Counted from the first letter of the stretch, positions 1 to 13,522 are shown. The stretch: 64,000 nucleotides of DNA from Elysia chlorotica (GCA_003991915.1 RQTK01000226.1:206239-270238); one strand, 5' to 3'. Program-made: numbers and translations. The notes: generated by a model from the sequence alone, not told the origin.

Positions 1-175
1 TTGGGTGGGGGGGGGGGGGGGGGGGGGTGGGGGGGGCTTGGCCAACAAACACTAGCGACTACTGTTTTAGCGTATGCAACAAAAGGCCCAATCATAGTTT
101 CTGGTCCGTTTCTGTCTGTCTGTCCTCTTCATCCTCCTGCTCCTCTCCCTCTCTTGCTCTCTCTCGTTCGCTTCC

Positions 176-212
<37 letters not shown>

Positions 213-221
213 TCTTCTCTG

Positions 222-288
<67 letters not shown>

Positions 289-295
289 ATTCTCT
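1..295. repeat. Poly-G tract and long (CT)n microsatellite
   Basis: Positions 5-36 are nearly pure G, and 155-288 are almost uninterrupted CT dinucleotides. Open frames over this stretch encode only Leu/Ser or Arg/Glu runs and are artefacts. Confidence 0.95.
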
Positions 296-479
296 CTTAT
301 TGTTCCGGAAGAAATGGTTGGTTCTCCCCGACATACTAACATTTACACGTGACCTCAGCCCAGATAATTGCGCTACACTGGCCTATTATAGAGAAAGCAG
401 CTGCGTTTTTAAGATAAGCAAACAATAGATCTAACTCCCCAAACCTTCAGAAAGAACACTATTATTGCTATAAAGTAGT

Positions 480-718
480 TGTTGTTGAGTTGTTGAGTTG
501 ATTTAACGTCCAACATCAGCACTACATAGGCTATATTTTGGACGTGCCCAAAGACTGACGTCTGACAATTTTAAGTGCTGCCACACACGAGACAGGGCGG
601 GGATACCGTGACTCATTAAACTGACACCGACTCAACCAGTATGGGGTGCAATCGCCGGACTCGAACACGGACCTTTTGCGTCGGAAGCCGATGTTCTACC
701 CCATGGCCACTGCCCCCC
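480..718 (-). mobile_element. tRNA-derived SINE, family 1, copy a
   Basis: Read on the minus strand, the head has a box A-like TGGCCATGGGGTAGAA, then a box B-like GTTCGAGTCC about 45 bases on, followed by a roughly 170-base body. The body contains the words 'gtcagacgtcagtc' and 'gatgttggacgttaaat'. The same head and body recur at 44,173-44,433, and parts recur at 56,168-56,260 and 59,886-60,095, so it is a dispersed family. Head and body order follows the usual plan of a tRNA-derived SINE. No clean target-site duplication was resolved. Confidence 0.7.
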
Positions 719-2440
719 CCCCTATAAAGTAGTACAGCCGACCAAAATACCCAAACCTTCAGAGATAACAATTATCTATAAAGTAGGACAAGAGATCTAT
801 GTCCAAGACCTACGGAAAATAAAACCTCACTAAAAAAAACCCCTCTCTCATATAGGGCCAAGTCCCCACTCTTCAAAAACAACAAAGCTTGGTCCGTAAA
901 TCTTCAGGAATAACAACATAAAAATTTCTCAAGTAGGACAACAGAGCTAAGTCCTCAGTCTAAATAGCATGAACACTCGACTAAAACGACAGAAAAGCTA
1001 CTCTGGCAAAGATTAGACGAAACCCCCGCGGTTTTGTTTTTGTGGATTTTCTCTTAACAAAGGGAGGTGGGGAAACATCGATCGATTTCTTTTGGCCCTG
1101 CTTTTAAACCCTAAGATGAAGTTCATTCGCAAGGTAAAGGACTGATTTTTTGTTTTGTTTTAAAGTTCTTTTAATTTAAACAAAACAAAGAAAAAAACAA
1201 AACACGCAAAAAACAAAAAAAACTCTCGCCCTGGTATGCCTACCGCAGAGAGTCATTTGTCGACTGCCACCTTCATCATGGCCAACTCTGTCGGGACAAT
1301 TTTACTTACTTTATTCTGTGGTCTGTTGCTGACTGTCTGAAATAACCATATATGAATGAGACGGTGGAGAAACACTGTATATCGTTTTATCAATGGCGGA
1401 TGGTAGAATGCAACACTTGCAGCATTGTTTTATTACGGGTAATGGCATAGCGAAAATAATAATTATTTCCATTAGTCTACATCTATGTCTGACTTGTGAA
1501 ATGCCAAACAATAACAGTTCTACTCTGCCACTGTGTAAATAAATATAGCCTATGTTTATAAACTCCACCTCACTTTATGTAGAGCTAGTGAAATCCACAC
1601 CTTCAATGATACCAACAATACCTTCTTCTATCCATGGTCCATCAGAGTTGGTATGATGTTAGTCTGGCACGCCGTCGCCTTTACTACCCAGTGTGCTTGG
1701 TTTGGATAACAAATCTTTTAACCGAGTCGAAGTAGATAAATAAAAATGTACCGTTTAAGTTAAAATTATATTTAATATTTAACTATAACTTTGTGGGCCT
1801 AGTACTGAGAAGCCGAGCCACTTTAAGGAGAAGTGGCTCTAACCTGGCGACGGTCGGAAAAAAAATGTCACCTTTTCTACCAAAGAACTAGCTGAGCTAT
1901 ATCTGGATCCTTTCGTTATACAGACAACCACGACCCAATACTGTGTTATCTAAAAACTGATGTAGAAGAACGAAGGCGCCATGATAAAAAGGAAATGAAA
2001 ATATAACTCGAGCTTATAGACGATGTGCGCTATATCAAAAGGTGGACTTGTCAGGCTACACTGTAGAGTCACGTGACTGAGCAGCAGCACCCGTCACCAT
2101 GGAGGCCGAGACACGCCCCGATACTCTCGCCGACCCCATCAATACAAGCAGTTTGTCAACACTGGAGGTTGAATGAGACTGTGGCTTGGAGAGTATGAAA
2201 ATCATCGTGGGTTTTTTTTTCCTTTTGATATTGAGACTAATTGAGGTTATACTTATACAGGCTAAAAATTTTTTCAAAACCAACTATTTCACGCACTTTT
2301 TACCGACACGCAGTGTTTTTCCATCAAGTAGTACATGTATTGCCTCAATCTTCCACGAGGAGGGATCAAGTCAGATGGAAATAACGAAGAGAAAAGATGA
2401 GATCTGAGAGGCGGGATATGAGTGAGAGTTAAGTTGTTTG
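719..2440. other. Intergenic or intronic AT-rich stretch, no gene recognised
   Basis: No open frame has recognisable protein similarity. The block holds A/T-rich simple sequence (1,140-1,215) and otherwise unique sequence. It could be intronic to a gene whose exons lie outside the window. Confidence 0.6.
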
Positions 2441-2471
2441 GTTGATTTACGCTCAACATAAAGTACTATGC

Positions 2472-2800
<329 letters not shown>

Positions 2801-3430
2801 AAATTAATGTGGAAGTGTTAAAGGTTTTAGTAGTACGAGAAAGAGGAGGAGGAGAATATCTGGTTTTAGTTGCTTTTTTATGACAAAGGGATATGGCTTC
2901 GATATTAGTTTTTGTGTGCATTGTCTGGCAAGCTCTGGCAGACATCTTAATCCTTATCTATTTCTTTTTTTTTGCCTCCTTATTCCCAAATACGGCGAGA
3001 CTGTCTCGTCAGCTAAATGATGCAAAACAGAAATTTTTAATAATAATTTGCCTGGAGCACCAAATCGCTTTAATTATTACGAAAGATCTAAAAAAAAATA
3101 CCGAACGGGTTTACTGCGTCAAAATTGAGATTAGAAATCTTTTATTTTCTTTTTTTTTTTTTTTGTCACCGAATCGGCATACACATGGTCAAATATTTTT
3201 TTTTCTTAACAATCTTAGTATTTTGCTGTGTGCAGATATTTTCTTTTCTCACCGAATAATTCGTGAATGGTTAGATTAGGAAAAAAGGGTCGGGGTTTTA
3301 ACGTTTGTGAAAACCCAATCATGGTTATCCTTCTTTTTGTCAGTATTTATTCATAGCAATTTATCTGTCCCTTTGCAGCATTGAGATCTTTTCTTTCCAT
3401 TATTCTGACAATGTTCTTTCTCTCTTACAA
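2801..3430. other. AT-rich stretch with no recognised feature
   Basis: Contains T-runs and the decayed edge of the trinucleotide array. No coding similarity was seen. Confidence 0.5.
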
Positions 3431-3441
3431 TGTCACCCTCC

Positions 3442-3443
<2 letters not shown>

Positions 3444-3482
<39 letters not shown>

Positions 3483-4455
3483 TCTCTCTTTATTTCTCTC
3501 TCTCACATTTTCTTGCCTCATTTATATTGTTTTTTCGTGTTTTGATTATATTTTTCTCAATCGGTGTTTCTACTGTCCCAAGACCTATCGCAGGAAAAGA
3601 CAAACCCATATGTGAGGGACAGAAGAGCACAAATTGTTTCTGACTCTTACTGTATGCTGTCTGTCTGCCTGTCTGTCTGTCTGGCTGCCTACCTGTCTGC
3701 CTACCTGTCTACCTACCTGTCTCTCTCGGTCTCCGTCTCTGCCTCTGTCTCTTTATCTGTCTCTGTCATCGTCTCTCTCACTTTCTCTCACACTCTTTTT
3801 CACACTTTCTCTCACACTTTCTCTCACACTCTCTCTCGCTCTCTCTCTCTCACTCTTTCTCACTCTCTCTCTCACTCTTTCTCACTCTCTCTCTCTCACT
3901 CTTTCTCACACTCTCTCACTCTCTCTACCACTCTCCCACTCTCTCTCACATGCTCTCACTCTCTTTCACTCTCTCTCACTCTCTCTGAAACTTCCTCTCA
4001 CACTCTCTTTCACTCTCTCTCTTACTCTCTCTCACTCTCTCTTAAACTTTCTCTCACCTCACTCTCTCACACTCTCTTTCACCCTCTCTCTCTTTCTCTC
4101 TCTCACATTTTCTCTCACACTTTCTCTCAAATTCTGTCTCACTCTCCCATTTTTTAGGAATTCTGGAATCCCTACTCTGTCTCTCTGTAGCAGCACATAA
4201 AAATGTCAGACGTCAAACATAAGACTCTCCACAATTTATACTTGCTGCTGATCTTGGACGTAAAGAAGTAACGCAACCATGCATCTCTCTCTTTCTCTCT
4301 CTCTCCCCCCTCTCTCTCTCTCTTTCTCTCTCTCTATTTCTCTCTCTCTCCCCTCTCTCTCTCTCTTTTTCTCTCTCTTTCTCTCTCTCTCACTCCTTCT
4401 ATCTCTATCTCTTTCTCTCTCTCTTCCTCTTTCTCTCTCCCTCCTTCTCTCTCTA

Positions 4456-4503
<48 letters not shown>

Positions 4504-4540
4504 CTCTCACTTTCTCTCACTCTCCCTCAGAACTTAAATT
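3444..4540. repeat. About 1.1 kb of CT-rich simple sequence
   Basis: Several (CT)n cores (3,444-3,500; 3,770-4,140; 4,280-4,500) are separated by CTGT, CACT and CTTT variants. The strand bias is extreme, with pyrimidines on the plus strand. Leu/Ser-rich open frames on plus and Arg/Glu-rich frames on minus are artefacts. Confidence 0.95.
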
Positions 4541-5625
4541 ATCTTCTTCACGTATCTTCTTTAAATGCAAATATTCCACACATTTTTGTGTAATCTATCT
4601 TTCATACATTATTTCCTTCTTTTAATTACCTTTTTTTAAGCACACGCTGTCTTCCCTAGCTCAGCAAATTTGTTTCCTTCTCTTTACATCACGTAGAACC
4701 CAGTCGCCTCGCTAATTGAATTTGCCCCCTATGCATTACTTTTTTTTGTCACACCCCTACCATTTTCTCATGTAGTTTTGTCTTGTCTCGGTACATTGTA
4801 CTTGTCGTCTTGGGGCAGATCTGTGTAGATATGTGCTTATAATTTATATTTCACCGTACCCGTTCGGGTAAAATAATTCACTGTACAATGTATCTGTAAG
4901 AACTATCCTGGGAAATAAGAAATAATCCAGCGCTCATGTTCCGAATAGCTGCTCAAGTAGATCTAATGTGTCGGATCTTCAATACTAAAGCCGCAGGGAG
5001 TCTATATAGATCGAAACGCTGCACAAACGCTCCTTAACAACGCTACAAATGTGTGTGTTTATATCGTGCTTGTAATGCTAACAAAATAAACTAAGAGGAT
5101 CATCTTAGGGATAAACCAAGAAAAACATGTAACGAACTAGATCTAAAAGAATTTTCTTGGTGGATAATCAGGCTCATGCTCTTTATATATTGTTCTTTTG
5201 TTTAAGACCACAGCGGAGGCCGCTCAGCTTATTTTATAAATAATGGGCTGAAAGTCCGTAGCATTCTAAAGTCAATAGATCTAATAGGAGTATAGGCTGC
5301 AATTTCGTATCACAAGAATTTCTATAGATCTAGAAAACTGAAAATCAGCCATAACTAAAAACGTATAAAATATTGTGCATAGTGTTGTTCGGCTGTGACT
5401 CTTCGTCTGTTTAGCGTGGGTAAATACCTTGCTTGACTCTCGAAGCGACAATAGCTTGGTTTCTTTATTAAACAAACTCGACAATTGTTTGCAGTGAGAA
5501 AAAAATTACCCCAATTCTGATAATAAATGTTCAAATACCTTACTGTTATAGTAAGTAAAATACGTTGCCTCAACCAAGTTTTGTCAGAAACTCATGGAGC
5601 ATATCAAACATTCAAGCCGTTAACC
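4541..5625. other. Unique AT-rich stretch, no gene recognised
   Basis: No open frame over 75 codons resembles a known family. Scattered AGATCTA words occur here, as elsewhere in the window. Confidence 0.5.
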
Positions 5626-5629
5626 TTTA

Positions 5630-5965
5630 AACCTTGTGGCCGCGGCCTGAGCCGAGTTAGATCACGTCACTGTGACCCAAGACTGCTGGCTCGTCTAGGA
5701 TGGTCGTCGACGTCTGGAAAGCTCAATCGCTTGGGACTTTGACCCCGTTTCCGTATATGGTCCTTCAGAAAACTTTCGGGGCTGCGATAGGTCCGAACAT
5801 CCCTGTTGGTTCCTACCGGTTTCCAGGAGGGGTTTCTGCCCACCCTGTCGTTAGGCCCGACTTGGGAGAACCATGGACCAGACCACCAACAACGGCCTGT
5901 GAGAGCGTCAGCAGAGATCGAACCACGGCCGCACCCCCCTGCATCCACTGGAAGGCTTTAGCTAC
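5630..5965 (-). mobile_element. Candidate tRNA-derived SINE (GC-rich)
   Basis: This GC-rich island stands out from its AT-rich surroundings. On the minus strand it shows GTGGTTCGATCTC, a good match to a Pol III box B, near its 5' side (about 5,920). A convincing box A is not clear. The 93-codon minus-strand frame across it has no recognisable domain. A fragment of another GC-rich repeat is equally possible. Confidence 0.35.
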
Positions 5966-6004
5966 ACACAGATGCACGTTGTGAGGATTGGTGGCTCTCA
6001 CGGT

Positions 6005-6440
6005 TTATTAAGGTTTAGACACAGCGAGACACACACGTCTGCCATCTGAACGGGAATGTAACCCGCGCAGTTACTCTAACGGTTTGGTGAGGTTCAGAGA
6101 CGTCTAGAGACAGCGAGACACACACGTCTGTTATCTCAACGGGAATGGAAACCGCGCAGTTACTCTAACGGTTTGGGGAGGTTCAGAGACGTCTAGAGAC
6201 AGCTAGACATACACGTCTGCCATCTGAACGGGAATGTAACCCGCGCAGTTACTCTAACGGTTGGTGAGGTTCAGAGACGTCTAGAGACAGCGAGACACAC
6301 ATGTCTGTCATCTCAACGGGAATGGAACCCGCGCCGTTGCTATGACGGTCTAGAGAGGTATAGGGAAAGTGAGACACATAAGCTACGTCTGTTATCTCGG
6401 CGGGATTGGAACCCGCGCCACTCGATAGCTCTATGCTCTG
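6005..6440. repeat. Five-copy tandem repeat, 88-89 bp period
   Basis: The word ACGTCT (or ATGTCT) recurs at 6,035, 6,124, 6,213, 6,301 and 6,385, giving spacings of 89, 89, 88 and 84. Each unit contains a 'cgggaatg(t/g)aacccgcgc' segment. Its minus-strand sense resembles a tRNA box B (GGTTCCAATCCCG, best in the last unit). Confidence 0.85.
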
Positions 6441-7171
6441 ATGGTAGCTTCTGGAGACTGTAGATCTCACTGTGTGTATCACAATGAAACAGGCGATTTT
6501 TTGTACAGACTTAAAATAAATGATAACAAATCTTGCACGAATTTTCTTGGAATTGTCCTCTAAGAAAATCTAGACTTTGTCAAAGTACAACCAGCTCTAA
6601 AATTTTGGACGTCTCCTCATTTCCCAAGTCAACAGCTCCCGAAAATTATTAAGTCTTACCATTGTTTAAGTTATGTCAAAAAGAGACATAACCGGGACTT
6701 CTGTTCCAGACGCCAACATTGTACTGACACCGACTCTACCAGTGGGGGAAGAAGGCTGACAGTTTTCTCGTTTGATCAATGTACAGAACTTGGGCCCTAC
6801 CAATCAGAGACTAGAAAAAAAATTGTGTTTAACGCGCTTGTCTCTATACTTGCCCGCCTGGTTGCCCGAACGCATAAATACGAGACCATACCATCTGTTC
6901 CGGTGTCCTGCTGCGTTCATTCTTGTCTGTCTATGAAGTATTACGACAAACTTCATAGAAAATAAGCAGCAAAAAGACCATTGGCTCTGTGCGCATGCAT
7001 GCTCTATCTCGGGGGCCGTTTGCCGTTTCGTAAGTTGTAACTACCATTACGTGTTAATGAGGCAGAATAACTGCTCCTAATTGGAATATATCATAATTTA
7101 CTATCTGTTTAGAAACTTCTTTACTTTGTGTTTTCTGTGCTTACAAAAGTGCACACAGAAGGAGTCTCCGG

Positions 7172-7209
<38 letters not shown>

Positions 7210-8470
7210 GTGTCCCATGCCCAGGTGTTGGTGCGGTTGGTGTTGTTAGATGTGTTGACGCCCTTGCTCTTTGATTTTCTCTATTCTGATGTCCGGACTG
7301 ACCACTTTCTCTTGTCCTTAGAATGTCTGGATCTGGATCTAAGACGCCATTAGCATGAGACACTTCACCCAGTCATGGCAACATGCGATCACCGATACAA
7401 AACAGTGCTACGCAGAGGCAACGTAATTGCGAAAGCGGGACAATTTTTTAATTGCCTGCTTAAGTTGTCAAGACAAAACAACAACAACAAACAAAACAAG
7501 AGCAGATTGACAGACAAAGACAATAATTATAAGATACAGTTTTTCTAAAGGACAACCCCCCCCCCTCCCTCAAGCTCCCCACAAACACCACAATGTCTCA
7601 GCTTGTGTGAATCAACGGTTTACTGTTTTATTTTCAGATTTTTTAACTGTTTTGAAATCCCAATGTTGCATCTTTCCACGTTTCAGCGTCTCTGTGTGTA
7701 GAGTACATGTGGGTGTGTTTGTGTATGTGTGTGCGTGTGTGCGTGTATGTGTGTGTGTATGCAGGGTATTAGACCGTATTACCGCAGCTGTACCAAGAGA
7801 GACAACACATAAATTAGGCGCTTTAAACGCTCGATCAATTTCACTTTATAGCGTGCATGTGCGGGAAAATAAACATACCTCGTAGATGTGACGTCTCAGT
7901 GAGTGCTAGGCTAAAAAAAATGCTTAGGTTTAATCTTGTTTTGGTTCTAAACCTGAGGCTGTGAAAAATGTCTCTAGACCGAATATTTCTGCAATTCTGC
8001 AACTGCCGATAAAGACAAGTTTGAACTTAAAGTTAATGAAAGGCCTGCACCGACCACACTTAAAATTACAACATATATTTTTTTTAATATCAAGAGATTA
8101 TGGAGCGGGGGTAAAAGTTAATAGAGATTTATCGAATTCTTGTATCATGCTGTTATGGTGCGTTCCATCCCTACTCGTTTAGACAGTCAGATCTAGGATC
8201 AAGGGCTCACTTAAGGTAAAAAAAACAAACGGCTATTCTACTCTATTGAATAGACAATTTTGTCATTGCTCGATGAGCATCGTATAAATAATAAACTCTA
8301 TTATATTTTATTCCAACTGGACCAGTCAGTCATATAAATGAACGAAGGCGAGCTCAGTGAAGAGGAAAAAGAGACAACAAGCGTTCCTTTCAGTGTAGCG
8401 ACGAGATTTCGCGAGCAGAAAGTCTGCAGTTTGTACGACCTGAGACTCACGACATCCTGTCTACCCATCA
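6441..8470. other. No gene recognised; GT microsatellites and a SINE fragment
   Basis: Holds (GT)n at 7,173-7,212 and a TG-rich run at 7,707-7,762. A 30-base fragment resembling SINE family 1 ('actgacaccgactctacca') lies at 6,724-6,752. A 10-base inverted repeat TCTATGAAGT/ACTTCATAGA lies at 6,931-6,960, downstream of a TATA-like 'cataaatac'. No conserved coding sequence was seen. Confidence 0.5.
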
Positions 8471-8475
8471 GAGGT

Positions 8476-8600
8476 CGTCAGATGGCCCAGTCGGTAGGGA
8501 TTTTGATTGAGCAGCAAGCGGTCCGCATTTCAAATCTCAGCTGGTGCCCACGACCCAGTGAAAGAGTGGCTGAGAAACCTAGGGAACGGTAGCCAACCAC
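8476..8600 (+). mobile_element. tRNA-derived SINE head, second family
   Basis: Box A-like TGGCCCAGTCGGTAGGG (8,482) is followed about 40 bases later by the box B-like segment TTTCAAATCTC. After that comes a non-tRNA body ('gcccacgacccagtgaaaga'). The order and spacing fit a decayed tRNA-derived SINE. It differs from the 480-718 family. Confidence 0.55.
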
Positions 8601-8929
8601 CTCCACAGTAGATGTGGCATGAGGAGACAACTTAGTCCATCTAGTCTGACTAAACCAACATGGCCAATAAGTTATCGACTTACTCCCTCTGGGATAGAGA
8701 AATGCTAATCACTGAGCAATTCTCCCACATTCTTGGTTCTAATTTTTATAACAGGAGAGTTCGATCCAAACTCCCCGCACTGTATCCAGCCAGTGCTCAC
8801 TCAAAGCTGATGGAGAGAATTCGGCCATTGGAAACTCGGCTCGAACCAAAACTGTTGTAGAGCGGCTGTCAACACGCTTGACTTCTCAAACTCATAAACT
8901 CAGAGAGCTCGACCAGACACATAGAAAGG

Positions 8930-9130
8930 AAGGGAAATAGAGGGGGTGGGGGAGATAAAAATGGTAGAGAAAATGAATGAGAGGAGAGAGAGAGAGGGGG
9001 GGAGAGGGTAGAGAGAGAGGGGCGGGAGAGCGGGGAGAAAGTGTGAAAGGGAGATGGATAGAGAAAGGGAATAAGAGGCAAAGAGAGAGGGATCGAGAGG
9101 AGGAGAGCTAGGCAAAAAGAGGCAGAGGCA
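8930..9130. repeat. GA-rich microsatellite region
   Basis: Purine-rich (GA)n and GGGA sequence with interruptions; its open frames are low complexity. Confidence 0.85.
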
Positions 9131-9205
9131 AATAGTGATACCCCGGTACTGGAGGGGTGATCAACCATCGCAGTAAGCGATGCGAGATGTGAGAGATAGT
9201 AAGCG

Positions 9206-9345
<140 letters not shown>

Positions 9346-11190
9346 TCTTCTTCTTCTTCTTCCTCTTATGTTGGAAAAAATCGTAAGGAAATCAAATTAG
9401 TTTACGGAATAAGAACGCCCACGAAGTAGAGTACATGTTTCGGTTTGTGCAAACGTTAATCTGGCTCAGAGAATATGACGTGAGGAACCATACCACCATA
9501 TCTCTTGTAGTTCCAACGCACCATGTGTAGAGTTCCGCTGTACGAAAAAGTCATTTGTGGAGTAGATTGAGTTCCTTTGTCAATTACTTTAGAAAATGAG
9601 TCGAGCCAACTTCCCGACACCGCCTGGGGGCAGCCATCTATCTGATGACAAGCAAGCTGGTCATTGCGCAAGGGCAGAACGTATCACGTGATCCTCTCAA
9701 AGCTGATTGGTCAAGCTTCTTTGTTGCTCAGATGCTTGGAAAGTTGTTGCTGAGTGTACATTTTATTCAACCAAGTTAAAGAAGAACACGTCACAATCCA
9801 TTTGATGCTACCAGCGTGTCTCCATGAAAAAATCCACACACGCTTTATAAGGGTGAACATCATAGAGATTGCATTCCTCGGTTAGGTGAACGTGTCGATA
9901 GTAGAACGTCGACTCATTTAACCTATGAAGAACTGCTGGGGGTGGCTGGCAATTCCCTGTGTCTCCACACTGCTGTAAATAATGGGGAGAGCAAAGATGT
10001 ATGGAATTAAACGCTGAGACAAGCTTTCTTTGAGACAGAGTGAGTGAGCGAGTGAGTTTGTTTTTACGGCACGTCAGCACGGTAACGGCTATGATGTGCC
10101 CATGATTTCTAAAGACAGTTCATGCATTATACTAGTTTCAACGATGACTCATTTATCTCTCTAAATAGTAAAAGCATAAAAATTGTTCGACATTGAAATT
10201 GTCCAACCCATGTCCCATGGTGTTTCTCAAAGAGGCTGTACAGTTGTACGGATAGTGGGGAGGGGCACTATTGGAAAGGGTCAATTCAACATTTGGACAC
10301 ACATTCAATGGTCCATAACACAGCGCTATGTGTGTCTGGTTTAGAGTTTTAAGTCCCATTCGATGTTCTATGACAGCCTGTTATGTGCACTCTAGGACTG
10401 ATGTTTTAAGTCAAGGCAATGGCTTATGATACAGCTTTTCAGTGTGAAAAGTTAAAAATTATAGCTACGGAGAAGATTTGATATGACAAATAAAACTGCT
10501 AAGTTTATCTATGAAGAAAAACTTAATATAAAATTGATCAGACCACATTACGGACGGAACAGTGTTATGTTAATACCTTATGCAATAAAGTAATCTATAT
10601 AAACGCGAGATTCGACCTCACACTTCTCGCTAATCAATCAGAGAATCACACCAACAGCGTTTCTCCCGGCAGTCTGTCAGTGTCCAAATCGACTCTAGAC
10701 TCTCACCCCAAGCCTATCTCGCACACGATACGTTGGCGCAGGTGGGAAAACGGTTCTTCAATTATTTTTAAAAAAAATGATTAAAAAAGCAGATTACATT
10801 AATAAAGAAAGAGAGTGGCGTTGTGAGAAATCAGCTCATCTCTCTATCCGAGTGGGGAAAAAAACTTTGGAAGAAACGATTTGTGTCTTGTCAGAAATTA
10901 AAAAGGACATTTGCTGCTTTCTCGAAGGCTTTGCATTTCGCGTTAAAGTAACTGATGTGGTTGTGGTAAATTTAAATCCCTTTTCCAGTAGAAAATGTAT
11001 CAAAAATTCAAACTGACTGGTTTACTTGTAGCATACAATCAAACCCCAAGAGCGGCCCGCGGTGGTAAGGCCCTAATACCCTCATATACCACTAACTCTG
11101 CTTGAGTTGAGCGGGGCACGCGCCCCCTATGCACTCTCACTGTCTCAAACATACTCACCTCTCTCGAAGTAAAGAATTCCCAAAGTTAAC
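9346..11190. other. No gene recognised; SINE fragment and possible promoter
   Basis: Mostly unique sequence. The short stretch at 10,035-10,110 ('gagtttgtttttacggcac') resembles the tail of widespread molluscan SINEs. A TATA-type promoter candidate is listed separately. Confidence 0.45.
10594..10745 (+). promoter_or_regulatory. Candidate TATA promoter, 5' leader and splice donor
   Basis: 'ctatataaacgcgag' (10,597) is a strong TATA box. About 25-30 bases on is 'cctcacacttctc', which could host an initiator. About 110 bases later 'gcag|gtggga' (10,737-10,746) would serve as a splice donor of a noncoding first exon. Each element is short, so chance or a decayed LTR promoter cannot be excluded. 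No downstream gene can be tied to it. Confidence 0.25.
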
Positions 11191-11200
11191 GAGGGTTCAC

Positions 11201-11205
11201 TATTG

Positions 11206-11285
<80 letters not shown>
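11201..11285. repeat. (TTA)n array running into the assembly gap
   Basis: About 28 TTA triplets end directly at the N run, so the true array length is unknown. Confidence 0.97.
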
Positions 11286-11403
11286 NNNNNNNNNNNNNNN
11301 NNNNNNNNNNNNNNNNNNNNNNNNNNNNNNNNNNNNNNNNNNNNNNNNNNNNNNNNNNNNNNNNNNNNNNNNNNNNNNNNNNNNNNNNNNNNNNNNNNNN
11401 NNN
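11286..11403. other. Assembly gap (118 N)
   Basis: Undetermined bases lie between a TTA array and a TCTA array. Neither the length nor the content is known. Confidence 1.

Positions 11404-11475
<72 letters not shown>
11404..11475. repeat. (TCTA)n array
   Basis: About 18 TCTA tetramers leave the assembly gap, then decay into CTAC/CTAT sequence. Confidence 0.97.
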
Positions 11476-13520
11476 CATAACTACCTACCGATCTATCTTC
11501 CTACCTGTATATCTATCTAGCTTGCATTATATCATTCAGTGTCTCTCGTAATTGTTTATCCTTGCAAGTCTTCCATTCCCATTCAACTTCTGACTCTTCA
11601 ATATACTCTCACCCATTGTTATTTTTTCAGCCCACATATTAATTTGTATTATAAAATAATACTTGTAGCTGTAAAAGGTGTAAATCTAGCTCTCCGTTTA
11701 TTTGCATTTTTGTGATAAAGTCAATTTAATATGTTCAAGAGTAGAGTAAGTATTTGTATTATGAACTAGACTGAGAGAGATTTGTATGTGAGATACCATA
11801 AGCTCTGGATGTTCGGTGCTTATAAAAATTATCATATTACTTCATTCATGAAAACAAAACAAAAAACGGTGTTCTTGTCTATTCGTTGTTTTTTCGTGTG
11901 TTTTTTTTTTGGCGAGTGTGTTTGTTGTTTTATGTTTGTTTTTGTTTGTTGTTGTTTTGTTGTTGTTTTTTAAGGGGAGGGGGTGGTTTATAAATCAAAG
12001 TACTGCATTGTTTCTGTTTGTACTGTAGAAATCTGTTTTCTATATTAGAATTATCATTGTTGGGTCCTTTGCTCATTACTTCAAGTTGGTGACCGCTCTA
12101 TCATATACATATTTTTTCTACAGAATTTCAGTAACCTCTGTATCTTAGATTATCATTGGACATCAATGAATGTAATGTTTTAAGATTCGTGATTGGGCTT
12201 TTGTCTCTACTCTTTTCTGTTTCAAAGTAGGGCCAGTTCAAATTCGGTTTTACTATTAACTATTACTGATATATTTGAAACAGTGGTACCAACATGAACT
12301 CATTATAAATTTTGTGTTCGTTTTTTTAAATGTGTAGCGGTGATCACCATCTAAATAATTATTTCATCAGGAAGTACCTTATTTTCATCAGTGTGGTTGC
12401 AATGCTGCACTTTAGATAATATCTATTTTGGGTATCAGGCGGGGTCACCGTGGTCCCAGCTATTTTCCTTTCCAAACATTTTAATTACTTATAGACATTG
12501 CGACATCCCTTCCATCGCCCCATTACGCAAGCCGTCGAAGTACCTTCTTGGTGTGTTTGTGGGGGGAGGGTTGGGGGGGGGCGGTTTCTTTTTAAAATAC
12601 GTCGTAATTTATGTGGCCCTTGCACCAATCTTGCAACATGTGTCCTCACCTGACGAGGTTTTGCTCTGTGTGTGAACGACCGTTAGGGCAGCGCAAGCTG
12701 GCGCCCCCTAACTCCTCCCACTCTCTTGGCCCTCTCCCCCTGCCATTCCCCTTCTTTCCTGCCAAGAGGAAACCATTTGCGTTTAACTGAGTCCTCCCTA
12801 ATCCCCCATCTTCTCCCCATCATGAGCATATCGCCAAAACGTTGTGCAATGTAGATCTAGTTCAGGGAAGTCATAATGACCACAACATCGCCCCCATCAA
12901 GCCGATAAACTTCATATCCCGCTCTAATGTATCGATTGTGTCCGCTAGGTTTTGGCGACCTGGTGTCCCAAACTGACGCTCTACTGTCCACACTTAACTC
13001 CGCAAGCTATGCTGGAGGTTTGCGCCATTCATATTTTATCAAGGTCCAGATATAGATCACCAAACAGGGATACCATATAGATGTGTAGATCTAAATCTCG
13101 ACTGAGCCGAGCAACCAGGATTATCAGACTCGGGCACTAAACACTGACGACTTTCAGATTGTTCACAGTGGTATCCTTCCGCTGGTGTGTTTAGCAAATC
13201 ATCTTAAGTTTATGTCATTGAACTTTTTGGTAACTAATAAATTCCAACTGTTCAAGTTTGGAGTGCGCGGGCATGCCTAACACAATCCTTTGTTTATCAT
13301 GAACATTGTTAGATTTTCTGGGAGACGTCTCCTATATTTAAACTAGAATAAATGTGAATTGATGTTACTATTACAATGTCAAGGCGAGGTCTCCCCCTGA
13401 AATGTTTCCATATTTCAGCCTTTTTATCCAGCTCGCAGATAGATTGAGAGTTTAGCTGATTTGAATTGCTCTAAATAATATAATTAACTTGCATGCCTTG
13501 TAGATATGCAGTGGTATTTG
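11476..13520. other. Unique AT-rich stretch, no gene recognised
   Basis: Includes T/G-rich simple sequence at 11,890-11,975. No coding similarity was seen on either strand. Confidence 0.5.
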
Positions 13521-13522
13521 GA

